Source: Pelagicoccus sp. SDUM812003
GTDB taxonomy: Bacteria; Verrucomicrobiota; Verrucomicrobiia; Opitutales; Opitutaceae
Length of the DNA stretch: 64,000 nt
NCBI RefSeq assembly: GCF_031127815.1
Contig: NZ_JARXHY010000015.1
Location: 1 to 64,000 of the forward strand
Direction of reading: 5' to 3'
Shown here: positions 61,980 through 64,000 of the stretch, one piece after another
Position numbering within the stretch: the stretch's first letter is position 1
Layout: the number at the start of each line of letters is the position of its first letter
Program-made: the position numbers and the translations under genes
The notes under the pieces: model-generated
The model's database searches: none
Told to the model about the DNA's origin: nothing
The model's input: only the letters and a program-made list of their open reading frames with translations

Positions 61980-64000
61980 TGATCTCCGACCAAAACAAGC
62001 AACGTTTGGCCCCTGCCGGAGCTGGTCCGACCCGTAGGGCCAAGGCGCCTGCCTCGCCGCCTAAGGCCGAGCCCAAGGAAACGGCGGAACCCGCCGTGAA
62101 CCCCATCGACGATCCATTGCTCGACAGCCTGGTGCTGCTTGGAAAGTTGCACGATCGGCAGCTCTCCCCCGACATGCTGGTCGCTGGTCTTCCATTGGTC
62201 GAGAATCGCCTCACTCCTCGCCTTTTCGTTCGAGCTGCCGAATCGGCGGGCTTTTCTGCTCGCATCGTCAAGCGCGACCTGAGCTCCATCCCGCAGCTGG
62301 TGTACCCTTGCGTGCTCCTGCTCAAAAACAATCGAGCCGCCTTGCTGGTGGGAAAGAACGAGAGCGGCTACAGGATCGTTCTGCCGGAAACCGGTTCTGG
62401 CGAAGAGCTGCTGGACGAAGCGACGTTGAAATCCGAATACATCGGCTCCGCGATCTTCGTGAAACCGGAGTTCAAGTTCGACGCCCGGGCCGATAAGGCC
62501 GAGCAGCACGTTCGCTCCAAGAACTGGTTTTGGGGCACGCTCTGGAAATACCGCGGCGTCTATCGCAACGTGCTGCTGGCTGCGGTGTTCATCAATCTCT
62601 TCGCCATCGCAGGCTCATTGTTCGTGATGAACGTCTACGATCGCGTGATTCCCAACAACGCCATGGACACCCTTTGGGTCCTCGCTTCGGGGGTCACCCT
62701 CGTCTACTGCTTCGACTTTCTGCTGAAGATGCTGCGCGGCGCCTTGATCGACAAGGCGGGCAAAAACGCCGACGTGCTGCTCTCCAGCTTCATCTTCCAG
62801 CGCGTGCTGGGGATCAAGATGGAGAACAAACCCGCCTCCGCAGGCAGTTTCGCCAATCAAGTAAAGGGCTACGAAAGCCTGCGGGAGTTCTTCACCAGCG
62901 CCAGCTTGGCCACCATCGTCGATCTGCCGTTCGTGATCTTCTTCATCGCCTTTATGTATTTCCTAGCCGGCTGGATCGCCCTGATTCCCTTGGCTGGCAT
63001 CGTTCTCATCCTAGTCGTGGGTTCTATCCTTCACATTCCATTGCGCAAAGCGGCGGAGATCTCGCAGGGCGCCTCCGCCCAGAAGCACGCTTTGCTGGTG
63101 GAAGCGATCGGCGGCTTCGAAGCGATCCGCGGCCTTTCCGCTGGTGGGCTCTTCCAGCGCCGCATGGAAAACTTCCTAGGCAGCTCGGCGAAGAGCGAAG
63201 TCGCCACACGCCGAATTTCCTCGGCGGCGACCAACTTCACCGTCTTCATCACGCAGATGGTTTCCGTGATCATCGTCGTCGCATCCGTATACCGGATACG
63301 CGAAGGAGAAATGAGCATGGGAGCCCTGATCGGATGCACCATCCTTAGCGGTCGAGCCATGGGGCCCATCGGACAGGTCGCCGCCCTTCTCTCCCGACTG
63401 CAGCAGTCGCTGGTATCCCTAAAGGGGCTGAACGAGATCGTAGACCTGCCGCAGGAGCGCGATCCGGGCCGCAACTACATTCGAAAGGCGGACTTCAAGC
63501 CGAGCATCGAATTCAAGGAGGTGACCTTCGCCTATTCCGAGGATTCCGAACCGGCCGTCCGCAACGCCTCCTTCACTATCGAACCAGGGGAAAAGGTCGC
63601 CATTCTGGGACGCGTGGGCTCCGGCAAAAGCACCTTGCTTCGTCTCATTCTCGGCTTTTACCAGCCTACCTCCGGCATGATCCTGGTCAATGGCACCGAC
63701 ATTCGCCAGCTGGATCCGGCCGAGCTGCGCCGAAGACTTGGATACATCGCCCAGGACAACAGCCTCTTTTTCGGCTCGCTCAAGGAAAACATCCTCATGG
63801 GCGCCCCATGGGCCGACGAGGAACAGTTGCTCGAAGCGTCCCGGCTCTCCGGCGTGGAGCGCTACGCCAGCCGTCACCCCCTAGGCTACGATCTTCCTAT
63901 CGGCGAGCGTGGGGAGCGCCTTTCTGGCGGTCAACGTCAGGCCATCAATATCGCCCGCGCCATTCTGCCGAAGCCACCGGTACTCGTCATGGACGAGCCG
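61979..64000 (+). CDS. Type I secretion ABC exporter (LapB/LssB-like), cut by the window end
   Basis: Translation from the ATG at 61979 stays open for 674 codons to the window end. An N-terminal degenerate C39-like domain (about 45-190: LLDSLVLLGKLHDRQLSPDM) lacks the catalytic cysteine, as in LapB/LssB. Membrane helices fill about 215-480. The ATPase follows, with Walker A GRVGSGKST (544-552), signature LSGGQRQ (648-654) and Walker B VLVMDEP at the very edge. It would power export of an unseen substrate through the TolC channel encoded at 59767. The substrate and the membrane fusion protein should lie downstream. Confidence 0.9.
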   Translation, partial: MISDQNKQRLAPAGAGPTRRAKAPASPPKAEPKETAEPAVNPIDDPLLDSLVLLGKLHDRQLSPDMLVAGLPLVENRLTPRLFVRAAESAGFSARIVKRDLSSIPQLVYPCVLLLKNNRAALLVGKNESGYRIVLPETGSGEELLDEATLKSEYIGSAIFVKPEFKFDARADKAEQHVRSKNWFWGTLWKYRGVYRNVLLAAVFINLFAIAGSLFVMNVYDRVIPNNAMDTLWVLASGVTLVYCFDFLLKMLRGALIDKAGKNADVLLSSFIFQRVLGIKMENKPASAGSFANQVKGYESLREFFTSASLATIVDLPFVIFFIAFMYFLAGWIALIPLAGIVLILVVGSILHIPLRKAAEISQGASAQKHALLVEAIGGFEAIRGLSAGGLFQRRMENFLGSSAKSEVATRRISSAATNFTVFITQMVSVIIVVASVYRIREGEMSMGALIGCTILSGRAMGPIGQVAALLSRLQQSLVSLKGLNEIVDLPQERDPGRNYIRKADFKPSIEFKEVTFAYSEDSEPAVRNASFTIEPGEKVAILGRVGSGKSTLLRLILGFYQPTSGMILVNGTDIRQLDPAELRRRLGYIAQDNSLFFGSLKENILMGAPWADEEQLLEASRLSGVERYASRHPLGYDLPIGERGERLSGGQRQAINIARAILPKPPVLVMDEP

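Overview
The window looks like ordinary chromosome from a marine, heterotrophic member of Verrucomicrobiota, probably class Opitutae (Puniceicoccales or Pelagicoccus-like). This is an inference from protein style, not from a marker-gene search. Supporting signs are long secreted proteins built of InlB-type repeats, the C-terminal 'GDGVANLLKFALG' signature on a glycoside hydrolase, a TonB receptor with an N-terminal carboxypeptidase-regulatory-like domain, many two-component proteins, and moderately high GC. I see no rRNA or tRNA genes, CRISPR array, insertion sequence, prophage or integrase other than the housekeeping XerD-type recombinase.

Layout. 0.5-7 kb: one giant secreted repeat protein, then a 37-residue membrane protein. 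7-15 kb: a head-to-head pair of phosphoribosyltransferases, pyroglutamyl peptidase, an AI-2E-type permease, a lipoprotein, a CopD-like membrane protein, glutathionyl-hydroquinone reductase, a YHS protein and an OB-fold secreted protein. 15-20 kb: SpoIIAA-like and YkgJ-like proteins, then a TonB receptor followed by a secreted phytase-like propeller. 20-26.5 kb: a polysaccharide-use locus with a GH88/105-like hydrolase, a sodium:solute symporter with a previously hidden 77-residue membrane partner, and a DUF5060-type glycoside hydrolase. 26.7-41 kb: mostly housekeeping genes (NarL regulator, CbiX-like chelatase, Pal, a histone-H1-like fusion, XerD, IF-1, TadA, SOD, TolB, Mrp, L33, a PTS-IIA/diadenylate cyclase fusion, NuoA, ribosomal protein S1, HisG). 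41-44 kb: an OmpR regulator and a periplasmic ClpP-like coiled-coil protease. 44-50 kb: heme synthesis genes hemF-hemE-(SpoIIAA-like)-hemG and an S9 peptidase. 50-54 kb: a secreted protein, sensor kinase and response regulator operon. 54-59.5 kb: RsmG, a SNF2 helicase, a DUF2007 protein, a PolB-type exonuclease and a bisphosphate nucleotidase. 59.7-64 kb: a type I secretion operon (TolC, response regulator-PAS, LapB-type ABC exporter) running off the end of the window.

The most interesting items are the diadenylate cyclase fused to a PTS-IIA-like domain, the lysine/alanine-rich histone-like tail fused to a glycogen-binding-like domain, the secreted coiled-coil ClpP, the CbiX-like chelatase with one apparently dead half, the type I secretion operon carrying its own signalling protein, and several small genes and palindromic elements shorter than usual annotation cut-offs. 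No single locus here is clearly a wholly new system.
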